From positions 1 through 33,589 of the forward strand of contig JAJDWM010000603.1 of assembly GCA_022825595.1 (NCBI GenBank): DNA of 33,589 nt, written 5' to 3'. Positions within the stretch are counted from its first letter, which is position 1, and the number at the start of each line of letters is the position of its first letter. The DNA comes from Bryobacterales bacterium (lineage in GTDB: Bacteria; Acidobacteriota; Terriglobia; Bryobacterales; UBA6623). The notes below the pieces were generated by a model. The model was not told the DNA's origin. It worked only from the letters and a program-made list of their open reading frames with translations, and made no database searches. The position numbers and the translations under genes are program-made. This document shows positions 1-7,441 of this stretch, in pieces.

Positions 1-145
1 TCGCGCCGAGCTGGTCCTCATCGCCCCATCGGCCCCAGTTTGAGAGGGACTCCATCCAAGCGTCCACATCAGCCTTGGTGACCGTGGGCTGTCCATTCGC
101 GCAGGCCAAGACGGCCAAGATCGTCGGAAACAACAGCTTTCTCAT
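1..145 (-). CDS. Cyclase-family (PF04199-like) secreted protein, N-terminal fragment
   Basis: This is a partial gene that runs off the left edge, so it is missing from the ORF track. Reading the minus strand from the ATG at 145 gives 48 codons. The first 18 or so form a signal peptide (MRKLLF..ILAVLACANG) with a possible lipobox around LAC. They are followed by SNWGRWGDEDQLGA. That NWGRWG-x-DDQLG pattern is typical of the N-terminus of cyclase-family proteins (PF04199, the kynurenine-formamidase-like metal-dependent hydrolases), where it precedes the first helix. The metal-binding HxxxDxP motif would lie outside the window, so the activity cannot be checked. No Shine-Dalgarno is obvious upstream. 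The family call rests on one short motif. The substrate is unknown. Confidence 0.65.
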   Translation of the reverse strand, partial: MRKLLFPTILAVLACANGQPTVTKADVDAWMESLSNWGRWGDEDQLGA

Positions 146-467
146 AGCGTCAATCAGGTTACAGCACGCAAGGCGGGCTCTCGGCCGCTGTCGCTAGATC
201 GCGTCGGCTGCCTAGATCGGCGCTCGCGGAAGGGAGGCGTAGGGAGAACAGACCGACAACTTCCGTGCAATCGGCTACCCCTTACGAGCGCCACTGCAAC
301 ACCGCGGGGTCGGCGTCTGGTTCCCTAGTTGTACCGTCGGAGCGAATTGCAGCGACTCCGTGTTCCTGCCGGTGGCCAGGTGGCACTGGCGCGCCGGCGC
401 AGGGCGACTGGGGCATCACCGCTCGTAGCCTCGTGCCGCTTGCACGAGGGTAGAGCAAGGAATGGCC
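146..467. other. Intergenic stretch between divergent cyclase gene and ATPase operon end
   Basis: These 320 bases lie between the start of the cyclase-family gene and the end of the ATPase operon. The two ORF-track entries here (265-453 and 329-583) have no recognisable sequence, and the second runs antisense into the ATPase gene. Two copies of CTAGATCG, 18 bases apart, occur at about 194 and 212. The only strong structure is the hairpin listed separately at 429-449. No RNA gene is seen. Confidence 0.5.
429..449 (-). terminator. Terminator-like hairpin after the ATPase operon
   Basis: A perfect 8-bp inverted repeat, CCTCGTGC and GCACGAGG, encloses a 5-nt loop. It lies 18 bases beyond the TAA stop of the 962-aa ATPase gene (468-470, minus strand). 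The position fits transcription termination of the ATPase operon. There is no T-tract on the minus strand after the stem, so it may be a weak or factor-assisted terminator, or a 3'-end stabilising stem. Confidence 0.5.
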
Positions 468-3356
468 TTACGGTGAACCCAACTCCCTCAGTCTCGTTAA
501 GCTCAGACGTATGTCTTTGGCGACTTCGGCAACTTCTCGTGCAACTTTGGTCTCGAGGCCGCTTTCCTGCCGCAAGGCGGTGACCAAGGGGAACAAGCGG
601 TTCACGGCTGGAGACTCCTCAACCAACGCAAGGACGCGCTTGGGTCCGAATCGGACCGTGAATGCCAATAGCCCTTCGATACTCATCGATGGGAGGACCT
701 CGAACCTTGGCAGCAGTTCGAGCATCGCAGCAAGTTCAGACGCGTAGCCGAGTTCGTTCTGGCAGGCAAAGTAGCCTTCTGCTCGAAGGAGGTGAGCAAG
801 AACGAGGCTATCAGTTGGTTTAGCAGAGAATTCCCTTAGCACCCTGCCTGCTGTGCTTATGGCGGCCTCTGATTGACCCGTTCGCAACTCCGCTTTCGCC
901 TTTTCGAGAAGTGTGTTACCCACCATTTCAAGGATCGGTGCAGACGTGCTTCCGCTGAACCGGTCGCTGAAGTCTTCAATCGCAGCGTATCCCTCCTCGA
1001 GGCGGTCCGCTCGCACTAGCGAAGTGCCCCTATTCGCGTAGGCTGGGGCCAAGAGTTCGTCCATCTCTGGTGAATCGTGCGAGGAAAACCTGCGGATCAC
1101 AGATTCGTAGGCATCCAGAGCTTCGCGGGGTCTGTCTAGGCATTCGAGCATAACTCCGCGGTTCGTGGAGGCCGCTGCCAAGTGGTTGGCAATGTCCGGT
1201 GGGGTACCATCACTTTCGAAACGCTTGAGCAGGTCTTCAAAACAAGCGAGAGCGTCTTGGAAGCGGCCACTGTCCGCCATAGCCCCTCCCTTGTGGAGAA
1301 TCGCCGTGGCTACAGGCTCAGCGACTTCCGGCACTGGGCTCGACCCGAAGCGAGCGACCACCGCATCGTATCCGGCACACGCGTCTTCAGTCCGTCCTCC
1401 CTCTTCCAGCACCTTGGCCTTCGCCAGTAGGGCCCGCGCGACAGGCTCCTGCACCTCGTCGGCATCGCTGGACCCGAATCGTTCGAACACCTGTTCAAAG
1501 ACGGCAACCGCCTCCCTTGGCCGGTTCAGTTCCGCGAGAGCCACGCCCTTGTTGTAGAGCACCTGCGACCGCTGCTTGTCGGTCGCCTCCGAATCACCCC
1601 GCTCGAAGCGATCCGAAAACGCCTCGCTGACCGAAACGATCTTCGTGTCGCGCCCTAGTTGGGCCAACACGGCAACCTTGTTGGCGAGTATCTCGGCGAT
1701 CGTCGTCGAGATCTCGGGACCGTTGAGGGCCTCGTACCGATTCAGTGCCGCATCACAGACGCCGAGCGCGTCCTCAGGGCGCCCGGAGCGGGCCAGGGCG
1801 ACCGACTTCGCGGATAGCGCGTTCGCCATAAGGCGGGAAGAGTTGGGCGTGTCCAAGTCGACAAGAAGGACTTGGACCTTTTCGCAGACGGCAATCGCCC
1901 TGTCATACTGCCCGTCCTTGAGTAGTTGAGCGGCCTTGGCCACAAGGTTGCCCGCCCTCGATTCACGGGGGTCGGCAGTCATTTTGGATGTCCCAGTGGC
2001 TTCGAGGGCCTTGGTTACCCTGGCCTTCGCATTCGAAGTTGCCCCACCAGCGCCGAGAGTCATCCCCAGTCCAGCCATTCCACCCTTGCGGCTCGTCTTG
2101 TCAGTCAGGAGTTGAAGTGCCTGCTTCATCGCTGCTAGGAGCTTCCCTTCGGCGGCTCTCGTCTTCGCAGCGATCCGCTCACGGATACCGACGAGCTCCG
2201 AGTGGGAATAGAATGCCGTCATGAAGTGGACCAATGCTTGGACCACCCGATTCATGCCCCTCCCGCGTCGTAACAGGTAGTAGATGTTGTACATGCGCTC
2301 GGCAAGGTAGTACTCCTTTCGCCGAGGGGTGCCACCCGCGTGGATGACCGCGCCCCGATCAACCAGCCGTCTCAGGATCGCGCTGCAGTGGCTGGTTCTC
2401 AGTCTCGACCTAGCCGAGACCTGCCTCGCAGTTGCGGGCTTCCAGAGCCTTGCCAGAGCCAAGTAGACACGTCGATCCTGGACGCCCAAGGCTTCGAGAT
2501 GGCTTCGGAAGTACTCAGTGTGGTCGTCGACTAGACTCAACAGATTGTCCATGAGTTCGTGGAATGACAGCCGCGAGCCAAACTCGGCGACAATCGCGAC
2601 TAGGCGGGGACTTCCTCCGGTGAGTATCTCGAGCGACCGAATCGCTTGAGTGTCCGCATCACGGTCCGAGACGCTCCTCCACAAGACAGCGCAGGACTCG
2701 GTGTCAAGGCGCTTTAACGTATGCACCTGGAATAGCTCGTAGAGTGCTCGCTCCGAGTTCTCGATCTCCTCGAATCGGCTGGTCGCGCTCCCCATCAGGA
2801 GTATTCCAGGTTCACACTGCAGGGTCTTCCGCAGTTGCCACCCGACCCCGGGATCACCAATGTCGTCGAACAGGGTGTTCAGATTCTCGACAAACAGCAC
2901 CAAGCGCTTTCCTAGGCTGTCGGCGAAGTCCAGAATCGCCGCGAGGCAGAAGTCGGCGAGGATCCGGTCGTCCGCGACGGTCTGCAGTTCCTCGTAAGTG
3001 CGCTTGAGGTCGGTATCGGTTTCAACGTGCGATGCCTGGTCGGCAAGTTGCAGAAGGCACTCAAGCCAGAATTCGCCGCAAGTGGAGACTTCGTAGATCT
3101 CTTCGGGGAACACTACAGGAAACCACGCTTCGCGCAGAGCCGCGTCCCTCCTGACTTCGGCTGCGACACGCAGCAGCAGGGTCGTCTTTCCCGAGCCCCG
3201 GGGCCCGATCACGATTGCATGGGGATTCGAGTTTCCCGTGCTCTCCTGGAGCGCTTCGACCAGAAGTGCGAACTCGCCGATCCGCACGCAGAAGGAATCC
3301 ACGAGTTCTTGGTCGGTGAGGAATCCCGGATTGTATTTCTTGATCTTGCGGTTCAT
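468..3356 (-). CDS. Large P-loop ATPase with winged-helix and TPR domains (ATPase pair, protein B)
   Basis: This is a 962-aa cytoplasmic protein. Residues 1-290 form an Orc/STAND-like ATPase module, with Walker A GPRGSGKT at 51-58, a Walker-B-like strand RLVLFVENLN at 151-160 and a sensor-like ILLMGSATSRF at 185-195. Residues about 290-365 look like a winged helix (RRVYLALARL..ATARQVSARS..ILRRLVDRGAV). A linker follows, then many TPR-like helical pairs from about 470 to 870 (for example ALLAKAKVLEEGGRTEDA and AYANRGTSLVRADRLEEG). Walker B has E-N where most AAA proteins have D-E. The ATG at 3356 lies 20 bases beyond the stop of the 413-aa ATPase gene, so the two form one operon. The TPR half is relatively AT-rich: hand counts of single 60-base lines gave 50-52% GC, against 68% in a line of the Gfo/Idh gene. 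The architecture suggests a nucleotide-driven switch with a protein-binding TPR arm. The biological role is unknown, and defence or stress signalling is only a guess. Confidence 0.8.
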   Translation of the reverse strand: MNRKIKKYNPGFLTDQELVDSFCVRIGEFALLVEALQESTGNSNPHAIVIGPRGSGKTTLLLRVAAEVRRDAALREAWFPVVFPEEIYEVSTCGEFWLECLLQLADQASHVETDTDLKRTYEELQTVADDRILADFCLAAILDFADSLGKRLVLFVENLNTLFDDIGDPGVGWQLRKTLQCEPGILLMGSATSRFEEIENSERALYELFQVHTLKRLDTESCAVLWRSVSDRDADTQAIRSLEILTGGSPRLVAIVAEFGSRLSFHELMDNLLSLVDDHTEYFRSHLEALGVQDRRVYLALARLWKPATARQVSARSRLRTSHCSAILRRLVDRGAVIHAGGTPRRKEYYLAERMYNIYYLLRRGRGMNRVVQALVHFMTAFYSHSELVGIRERIAAKTRAAEGKLLAAMKQALQLLTDKTSRKGGMAGLGMTLGAGGATSNAKARVTKALEATGTSKMTADPRESRAGNLVAKAAQLLKDGQYDRAIAVCEKVQVLLVDLDTPNSSRLMANALSAKSVALARSGRPEDALGVCDAALNRYEALNGPEISTTIAEILANKVAVLAQLGRDTKIVSVSEAFSDRFERGDSEATDKQRSQVLYNKGVALAELNRPREAVAVFEQVFERFGSSDADEVQEPVARALLAKAKVLEEGGRTEDACAGYDAVVARFGSSPVPEVAEPVATAILHKGGAMADSGRFQDALACFEDLLKRFESDGTPPDIANHLAAASTNRGVMLECLDRPREALDAYESVIRRFSSHDSPEMDELLAPAYANRGTSLVRADRLEEGYAAIEDFSDRFSGSTSAPILEMVGNTLLEKAKAELRTGQSEAAISTAGRVLREFSAKPTDSLVLAHLLRAEGYFACQNELGYASELAAMLELLPRFEVLPSMSIEGLLAFTVRFGPKRVLALVEESPAVNRLFPLVTALRQESGLETKVAREVAEVAKDIRLSLTRLRELGSP

Positions 3357-3376
3357 GTGGCTCTCGTTGCAGGCTC

Positions 3377-4618
3377 CTAGGTTCCGGAGAGAGGATGGAT
3401 CGGCAGGCCTTGCCTAGCGCGCTGCCAGTCTTCCAGCAGCCCCGACGTGAAACAATAGCCCTCACGGCGCTTGTCGAAGTAACCGTCCTGTTCGAGTACG
3501 TCCAGCACGAACGGGAGCGAATCTGCGGCCGGGTCATGGGCCGCATCCAAGATCCGCCTGTAGTCTTTGATCGATTGCGGTCGGAGCAGTCCTCCCCTCG
3601 CAGCACGCGCCAGCAGTTCGAGGGCGACCGTGAATCTGTTGGGGCCCAGCACAAGCTTCAGCCGATCCTCAAAGTGGTCCATGTCGATTCGACCCCTTGC
3701 CCCGAGCATGTCCTCGCGATAGGCCCTGTCAGCGTCCTCAAGGGTGGCCTCGGATCGGCGTGCGATTGTCAAGCGCCTGTGGAGAGCGTCAAAGAACTGC
3801 TGGACATGGTGGGGAATGCAGGATCTCAGGCGATCGCAGACCACGTCTCGGACCTCGCGGGGAAGGTGCACGTGGTAGGACGCCGCGAGGGCTGCCAAGC
3901 ACTCGGAAGCTGTCGACCTGCTCCAAGGCTTCAGTTCGAAATTGGAGAAGACGTTCATCGCCGCGCTCAGTCCAACCCGCCTGAGGATCGGCGCGATCCC
4001 AACGCTTCCCGACACGATGAAGCAAAGTCGGCCGCGGTGCTCTTGGGCGTTCCGCCGGAACCACGAAAGGAACTCATCCGCCGCTGCAACATCCTCGGCT
4101 TGCTGCCGGTCGGACCGTCCCTTGAGGATTCTGTTGATCAGCAGCGGCAGCTCGTCGATTGCGAGCACCACCAAGTCGCTGCCCCTTGTCAGGTCTCTCA
4201 ACAACCGATCCCCCTTCCGCTTCCAGTTGCCGACGTGGATGTCCGCCCGGAGGTGGAATCGCATCTCCTCGTACTGCCCTCCCACTTGGATGTTTCTGAA
4301 CCTTGCCAATAGAGCGCGAGGAGACTCCAAGGCCCTCCGTCGAATCGATCTCAGGGACCGAGATGCCACTGAGATCTCCACGATCGCGTCCGCAGGATCC
4401 CTTGCATCTTCGAGGTCCACGAAGCATGTCTTGATTCCAGGGCTGCCATTCAGACCCCGGAGCAGTTCGCGGACGAGGCTAGTCTTGCCCATCCGCCGCT
4501 GGGCTGTGAGCAGGGTGTGGGTCCCATCCTGGACATACTCCCGCAACGCGGCAATTTCGTCCTCGCGGTTGAAGAATCGGTCGCCGTCGACCCAATTTCC
4601 AACGGTCTTCTTAAGCAT
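3377..4618 (-). CDS. AAA/STAND-like ATPase (ATPase pair, protein A)
   Basis: This is a 413-aa cytoplasmic ATPase and the first gene of the operon. The N-terminus (GNWVDGDRFFNREDEI at 7-22) matches the 'W-hydrophobic-x-G..FF.RE.E' lead-in of archaeal-type ATPases. Walker A is AQRRMGKTSL at 39-48, Walker B is LVVLAIDELPLL at 149-160 (D155, E156 present), and a sensor-1-like FIVSGSVGIAPIL follows at 200-211. About 150 C-terminal residues are predicted to be mostly helical with a winged-helix-like end (LEQDGYFDKRREGYCFTSGLL). Protein A has a canonical Walker B, whereas its partner does not, so A may be the active ATPase of the pair (inference). The start is supported by AAGGAGG four bases before the ATG. 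Family membership is clear at superfamily level only. No known named system was recognised. Confidence 0.8.
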   Translation of the reverse strand: MLKKTVGNWVDGDRFFNREDEIAALREYVQDGTHTLLTAQRRMGKTSLVRELLRGLNGSPGIKTCFVDLEDARDPADAIVEISVASRSLRSIRRRALESPRALLARFRNIQVGGQYEEMRFHLRADIHVGNWKRKGDRLLRDLTRGSDLVVLAIDELPLLINRILKGRSDRQQAEDVAAADEFLSWFRRNAQEHRGRLCFIVSGSVGIAPILRRVGLSAAMNVFSNFELKPWSRSTASECLAALAASYHVHLPREVRDVVCDRLRSCIPHHVQQFFDALHRRLTIARRSEATLEDADRAYREDMLGARGRIDMDHFEDRLKLVLGPNRFTVALELLARAARGGLLRPQSIKDYRRILDAAHDPAADSLPFVLDVLEQDGYFDKRREGYCFTSGLLEDWQRARQGLPIHPLSGT

Positions 4619-4622
4619 TCGT

Positions 4623-4629
4623 CCTCCTT
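4623..4629 (-). promoter_or_regulatory. Strong Shine-Dalgarno of the ATPase operon
   Basis: On the minus strand AAGGAGG stands four bases before the ATG at 4618. It fixes the start of the 413-aa ATPase and is among the best ribosome-binding sites in the window, which implies efficient translation of the first gene. Confidence 0.75.
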
Positions 4630-4653
4630 AAGCCCAACTGGCTCCCAATGTTT

Positions 4654-4697
4654 TTGTTGCCAACAATTATATTGGCACAAGTCGGGGGGATCGTCAA
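4654..4697 (-). promoter_or_regulatory. Promoter with dyad over the -10 box of the ATPase operon
   Basis: The minus strand has a perfect TATAAT at 4671-4666 and a TTGACG at 4697-4692. The 20-nt spacer is longer than the usual 16-18, so the -35 assignment is uncertain. The -10 box sits inside an inverted repeat. On the plus strand the arms are TTGTTGCCAA (4654-4663) and TTGGCACAA (4672-4680), separated by 8 bases, and they pair with one bulged base. This looks like an operator that would block RNA polymerase when bound. The 60-base line holding it is about 43% GC in a chromosome of roughly 65%. The operon could be repressed until induced, possibly by its own products. Confidence 0.5.
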
Positions 4698-4699
4698 GC

Positions 4700-5330
4700 G
4701 GTTGCCAGCTCGAGAGCGCGAATTGACCGATCCGGGCCCTCCCATGCGCCGTCCGACCGGAGAGTACCCGTAACTGCGAGACGCATCCTGAGGGTGTGCG
4801 GGGGACCAAGTGGAGGCTCCCTGCCGGGAGTTTCGAGGGATCCACGGCCTTCACGCTGCTCATCTTCAAGCTCCTCGTCGCCTTGGCTGTGTCTCTGGCG
4901 GTCGTGCGGCTCATTGGCCGTTTGAACGCCTCGATCCTTCGTCGAGTCGTGGCCGAGCAACTAAGCGGGTCCCGGCACCTACCTTTCCGGGCTCGGGAAG
5001 TGTATTGGCGGTGTCTCCGGAGGGGTTCAGGCCGGAAGCTGAAACGCTACGAGTCGGCACTTCGGAGGGACGGAGAAGTGCCCGTGCCCTCGCCGGAACG
5101 ATGGAATCCAGAGGTGTCCTTAGTGACCACCGGAATTGCGGCAAGGGCCTAGCCCGAGACCTCGACATCGCGGACGAGGCGCACCTGCACTTCCCGCACC
5201 GCAATGACCTACCGGCCCCCTCAGAACGCTGTTGCACAGACATGGATCACTCGTCCGCCGCCCCAAACACGCCGACTGGATTCCTAGCCCTCCATGAGCC
5301 GAAGGGCCGTTGTCTAGGCGGCGGTTGAAC
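4700..5330. other. Gene-poor region between ATPase operon and sugar operon
   Basis: About 630 bases separate two divergent transcription units. Apart from the low-confidence 118-aa ORF at 4796-5152, all open frames on both strands (4450-4914, 4694-4960, 4810-5328, 4911-5243) are Arg/Gly/Pro-rich shadows without domain signatures. No tRNA or repeat array was found. The region marks the edge of the compositionally distinct ATPase segment. Confidence 0.45.
4796..5152 (+). CDS. Possible small membrane protein, unrecognised
   Basis: This is a 118-aa ORF with a GTG start, reading away from the ATPase operon. Residues about 17-42 form a convincing membrane segment (TLLIFKLLVALAVSLAVVRL), followed by an Arg-rich tail (RAREVYWRCLRRGSGRKLKRYE). 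Third codon positions are mostly G or C in the first half, as expected of real coding sequence here, and less so at the end. There is only a GGG-type ribosome-binding site and no recognised homologue. It may be chance, since GC-rich DNA makes many open frames. If real, it is a single-pass protein with a basic cytoplasmic tail and could belong to the neighbouring ATPase island. Confidence 0.28.
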   Translation: MRGTKWRLPAGSFEGSTAFTLLIFKLLVALAVSLAVVRLIGRLNASILRRVVAEQLSGSRHLPFRAREVYWRCLRRGSGRKLKRYESALRRDGEVPVPSPERWNPEVSLVTTGIAARA

Positions 5331-5387
5331 GGGTCGGCGCCACCCACATACACTCGGTACGTGGCGCCTGTCCGGCGCCCGACCCCC
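5331..5387 (+). promoter_or_regulatory. Leader with alternative stem-loops before the Gfo/Idh gene
   Basis: Three GGCGCC palindromes occur at 5336, 5363 and 5374. GGCGCCAC (5336-5343) pairs perfectly with GTGGCGCC (5361-5368). Alternatively GGGTCGGCGCC (5331-5341) pairs with GGCGCCCGACCC (5374-5385) with one extra C. The two pairings share the same left arm and exclude each other. They end about 30 bases before the ATG and just upstream of the AAGGAGG ribosome-binding site (5402-5408). This is an attenuator-like arrangement. No known riboswitch class is recognised. Confidence 0.35.
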
Positions 5388-5415
5388 GAACTATGGGACA
5401 GAAGGAGGCACAGGC

Positions 5416-6561
5416 ATGAGCAAGGTGCGCGTCGCCGTGATAGGAACCGGCTTTGTGGGCAGGGTCCACGTAGAGAACATCCGTCGCCAGACGGATGCCG
5501 AGATCGTCGCGATTGCCGACCAGAACGACGAGTTGGCCGCGAGCTTCGGAGGGGCCTTGGGCATAGCCCGCGCCACCGGCGACTACCGCGAACTGCTGGC
5601 CGACGCGTCGATTGACGCGGTCCACATCTGCACGCCGAACCACACGCACTTCCCGATCGCGCGCGACGCGATCAGCGCCGGCAAGCACGTGATCTGCGAG
5701 AAGCCGCTGGCCATGACGTCGCAGGAGGCAGCCGCCTTGGTGGACTTGGCCCGCGAGAAGGGCGTTGTCAACGCGACCAGCTACAACCTGCGCTTCTACC
5801 CCAATGCGGCGCAGATGCGCCGCATGGTGGCCACCGGAGAAGTGGGCGAAGTGCTCGCGATCCAAGGCACATACTCCCAGGATTGGCTGTTCTACGACAC
5901 GGACTACAACTGGCGCCTGGAGCCGGAGGTCGGCGGCGTGTCGCGCGCAATGGCCGACATCGGCTCCCACTGGTGCGACTTGGCGGAGCACGTCACAGGC
6001 AGGCGCATCCAGGCCGTTTGCGCCGAATTGGCCACGTTCCACCCCGTGCGAAAGAAACCGAAGCGGGCCATCGAGACATACGCCGGCAAGATGCTGAAGC
6101 CGGAGGACTACGAGGACCGGCCCATCTCGACCGAGGACTTCGGCGCCATCCTGCTGCGCTTCGACGGCCGCATGCGCGGGGCGCTGACGATCAACCAAGT
6201 GGCCGCCGGCCGAAAGAACCGCCTGCTGATGGAGGTCTACGGCACGAAGCGCGGCCTGGCTTGGGACGGGGAGCGGCCCAACGAGCTCTGGATCGGGCGC
6301 CGCGACGGCAACAACGAGCTGCTGGTCAAGGATCCCTCCCTGCTGGAGGCGGAGGCCCGCTCGTTCGCGGACCTGCCCGGGGGGCATGCCGAAGGCTATG
6401 CCGACACCTTCAAGCAGTTCTTCCGGCGCTTCTACGCCGCCTGCCGAGACCGGTCCCGAGCGTCGGAGATCCCAGGCTTCGATGCCGGCCTTCGTCAGCT
6501 CAGGCTCGTTGAGGCAGTGCTCCGCAGCAGTGCCGAGGGCGGCTGGGTCGAACCAGAGTGA
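5416..6561 (+). CDS. Gfo/Idh/MocA-family NAD(P)-dependent oxidoreductase
   Basis: This 381-aa cytoplasmic dehydrogenase probably oxidises or epimerises a sugar or cyclitol hydroxyl using NAD(P). The N-terminal Rossmann fold shows VAVIGTGFVGRVH (6-18) and an acidic strand end IAD at 33-35. The family catalytic EKP stands at 95-97 (CEKPLAM). The C-terminal alpha/beta domain has DIGSHWCDL (181-189), whose Asp and His match the second active-site motif. The length is usual for the family. The ATG is fixed by AAGGAGG seven bases upstream. The next gene, a TIM-barrel isomerase, starts 28 bases downstream, a common pairing in sugar and inositol catabolism. The substrate cannot be told from sequence. 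A leader with alternative stems may regulate it. Confidence 0.92.
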   Translation: MSKVRVAVIGTGFVGRVHVENIRRQTDAEIVAIADQNDELAASFGGALGIARATGDYRELLADASIDAVHICTPNHTHFPIARDAISAGKHVICEKPLAMTSQEAAALVDLAREKGVVNATSYNLRFYPNAAQMRRMVATGEVGEVLAIQGTYSQDWLFYDTDYNWRLEPEVGGVSRAMADIGSHWCDLAEHVTGRRIQAVCAELATFHPVRKKPKRAIETYAGKMLKPEDYEDRPISTEDFGAILLRFDGRMRGALTINQVAAGRKNRLLMEVYGTKRGLAWDGERPNELWIGRRDGNNELLVKDPSLLEAEARSFADLPGGHAEGYADTFKQFFRRFYAACRDRSRASEIPGFDAGLRQLRLVEAVLRSSAEGGWVEPE

Positions 6562-6589
6562 GCGCGCATCTCTTGTAAGATGGCCATTC

Positions 6590-7441
6590 ATGGCCGCTCT
6601 CAGTCCGCTGCAAGTAGGGTTAATGTTCTGGACCGGCGGCGTCCTCGGGGAAGACGCCACCCCGGAGGACATCGCCGCCTCTGTCGCGTCACTCGGGGTC
6701 ACCTGCGGGCAGCTCGGGGTGCACGGCGGAGCCGACCTGAGCACCGACTCTGCCCGTCGCTGGAGGGCGGCCCTGGACAGCAGCGGCATCGAAGTGGTGA
6801 CCGCATTCATGAACTTCGAGGGCGAGAGCTACGAGAGCATCCCGGTCTGCACGGCCACCGTCGGATTCGTGCCGCGCAAAACCCGCCACGAGCGGGAGGA
6901 GCGAGCACTGCAGATCTCGGACTTCGCAAAGGTCTTGGGAGTGCCCGGGATCGCGGCGCACATCGGCTGTTTGCCGAAGGATCCGGAGGACCCCGATCAC
7001 GTCGCCGTGCTGGGGCTTGTCCGACGCATCTGCGACCGCTGCGCTAGGAACGGCCAGACTTTCGCGCTGGAGACTGGGCAGGAGCCGGCAGCCGAGCTGC
7101 TCGATTTCCTGCATGCGGTCGACCGGCCCAATCTGGGAGTGAACTTTGACCCTGCCAACATGATTCTGTACGGTTCCGGGGAGCCGATGGAGGCTCTCCG
7201 AACTCTTGGTGCCCACGTAGTGACGGTGCACTGCAAGGACGGGACTTGGCCCAAGGCCAAAGGTGAGTGGGGCTGTGAGACACCCCTCGGGAGCGGAGAC
7301 GTCGGGATGGAAAGATACGTCGAGACCCTGCGGGCGGTCGGCTACACGGGCCCTCTCGTCATCGAGCGAGAGATCGTCGGCGAGGAGCAGAGAGCGGATA
7401 TCCGCCAAGCCGTGGCGCTGCTGCGACAAATCGCGGGCTAA
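6590..7441 (+). CDS. Sugar phosphate isomerase/epimerase (xylose isomerase-like TIM barrel)
   Basis: This is a 283-aa TIM-barrel protein of the AP endonuclease 2 fold (PF01261). The metal ligands of the family can be placed: E161 in FALETG, D187 in VNFDPAN, H214 in VTVHCKD and E259 in VIERE. The ORF track begins at 6386, but those extra 68 residues overlap the Gfo/Idh gene in another frame and read as low-complexity shadow. The ATG at 6590 gives a normal family start (MAALSPLQVGLMFW). The gene follows the oxidoreductase in the same operon and probably acts on a product or precursor of that enzyme. The exact sugar is unknown. Confidence 0.88.
   Translation: MAALSPLQVGLMFWTGGVLGEDATPEDIAASVASLGVTCGQLGVHGGADLSTDSARRWRAALDSSGIEVVTAFMNFEGESYESIPVCTATVGFVPRKTRHEREERALQISDFAKVLGVPGIAAHIGCLPKDPEDPDHVAVLGLVRRICDRCARNGQTFALETGQEPAAELLDFLHAVDRPNLGVNFDPANMILYGSGEPMEALRTLGAHVVTVHCKDGTWPKAKGEWGCETPLGSGDVGMERYVETLRAVGYTGPLVIEREIVGEEQRADIRQAVALLRQIAG

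Noticed and set aside
5314-6810. 498-aa minus-strand ORF opposite the Gfo/Idh gene
   Set aside because: Shadow frame in GC-rich DNA. The plus strand has an unmistakable enzyme, and the antisense protein is Val/His/Gln-rich with no domain.
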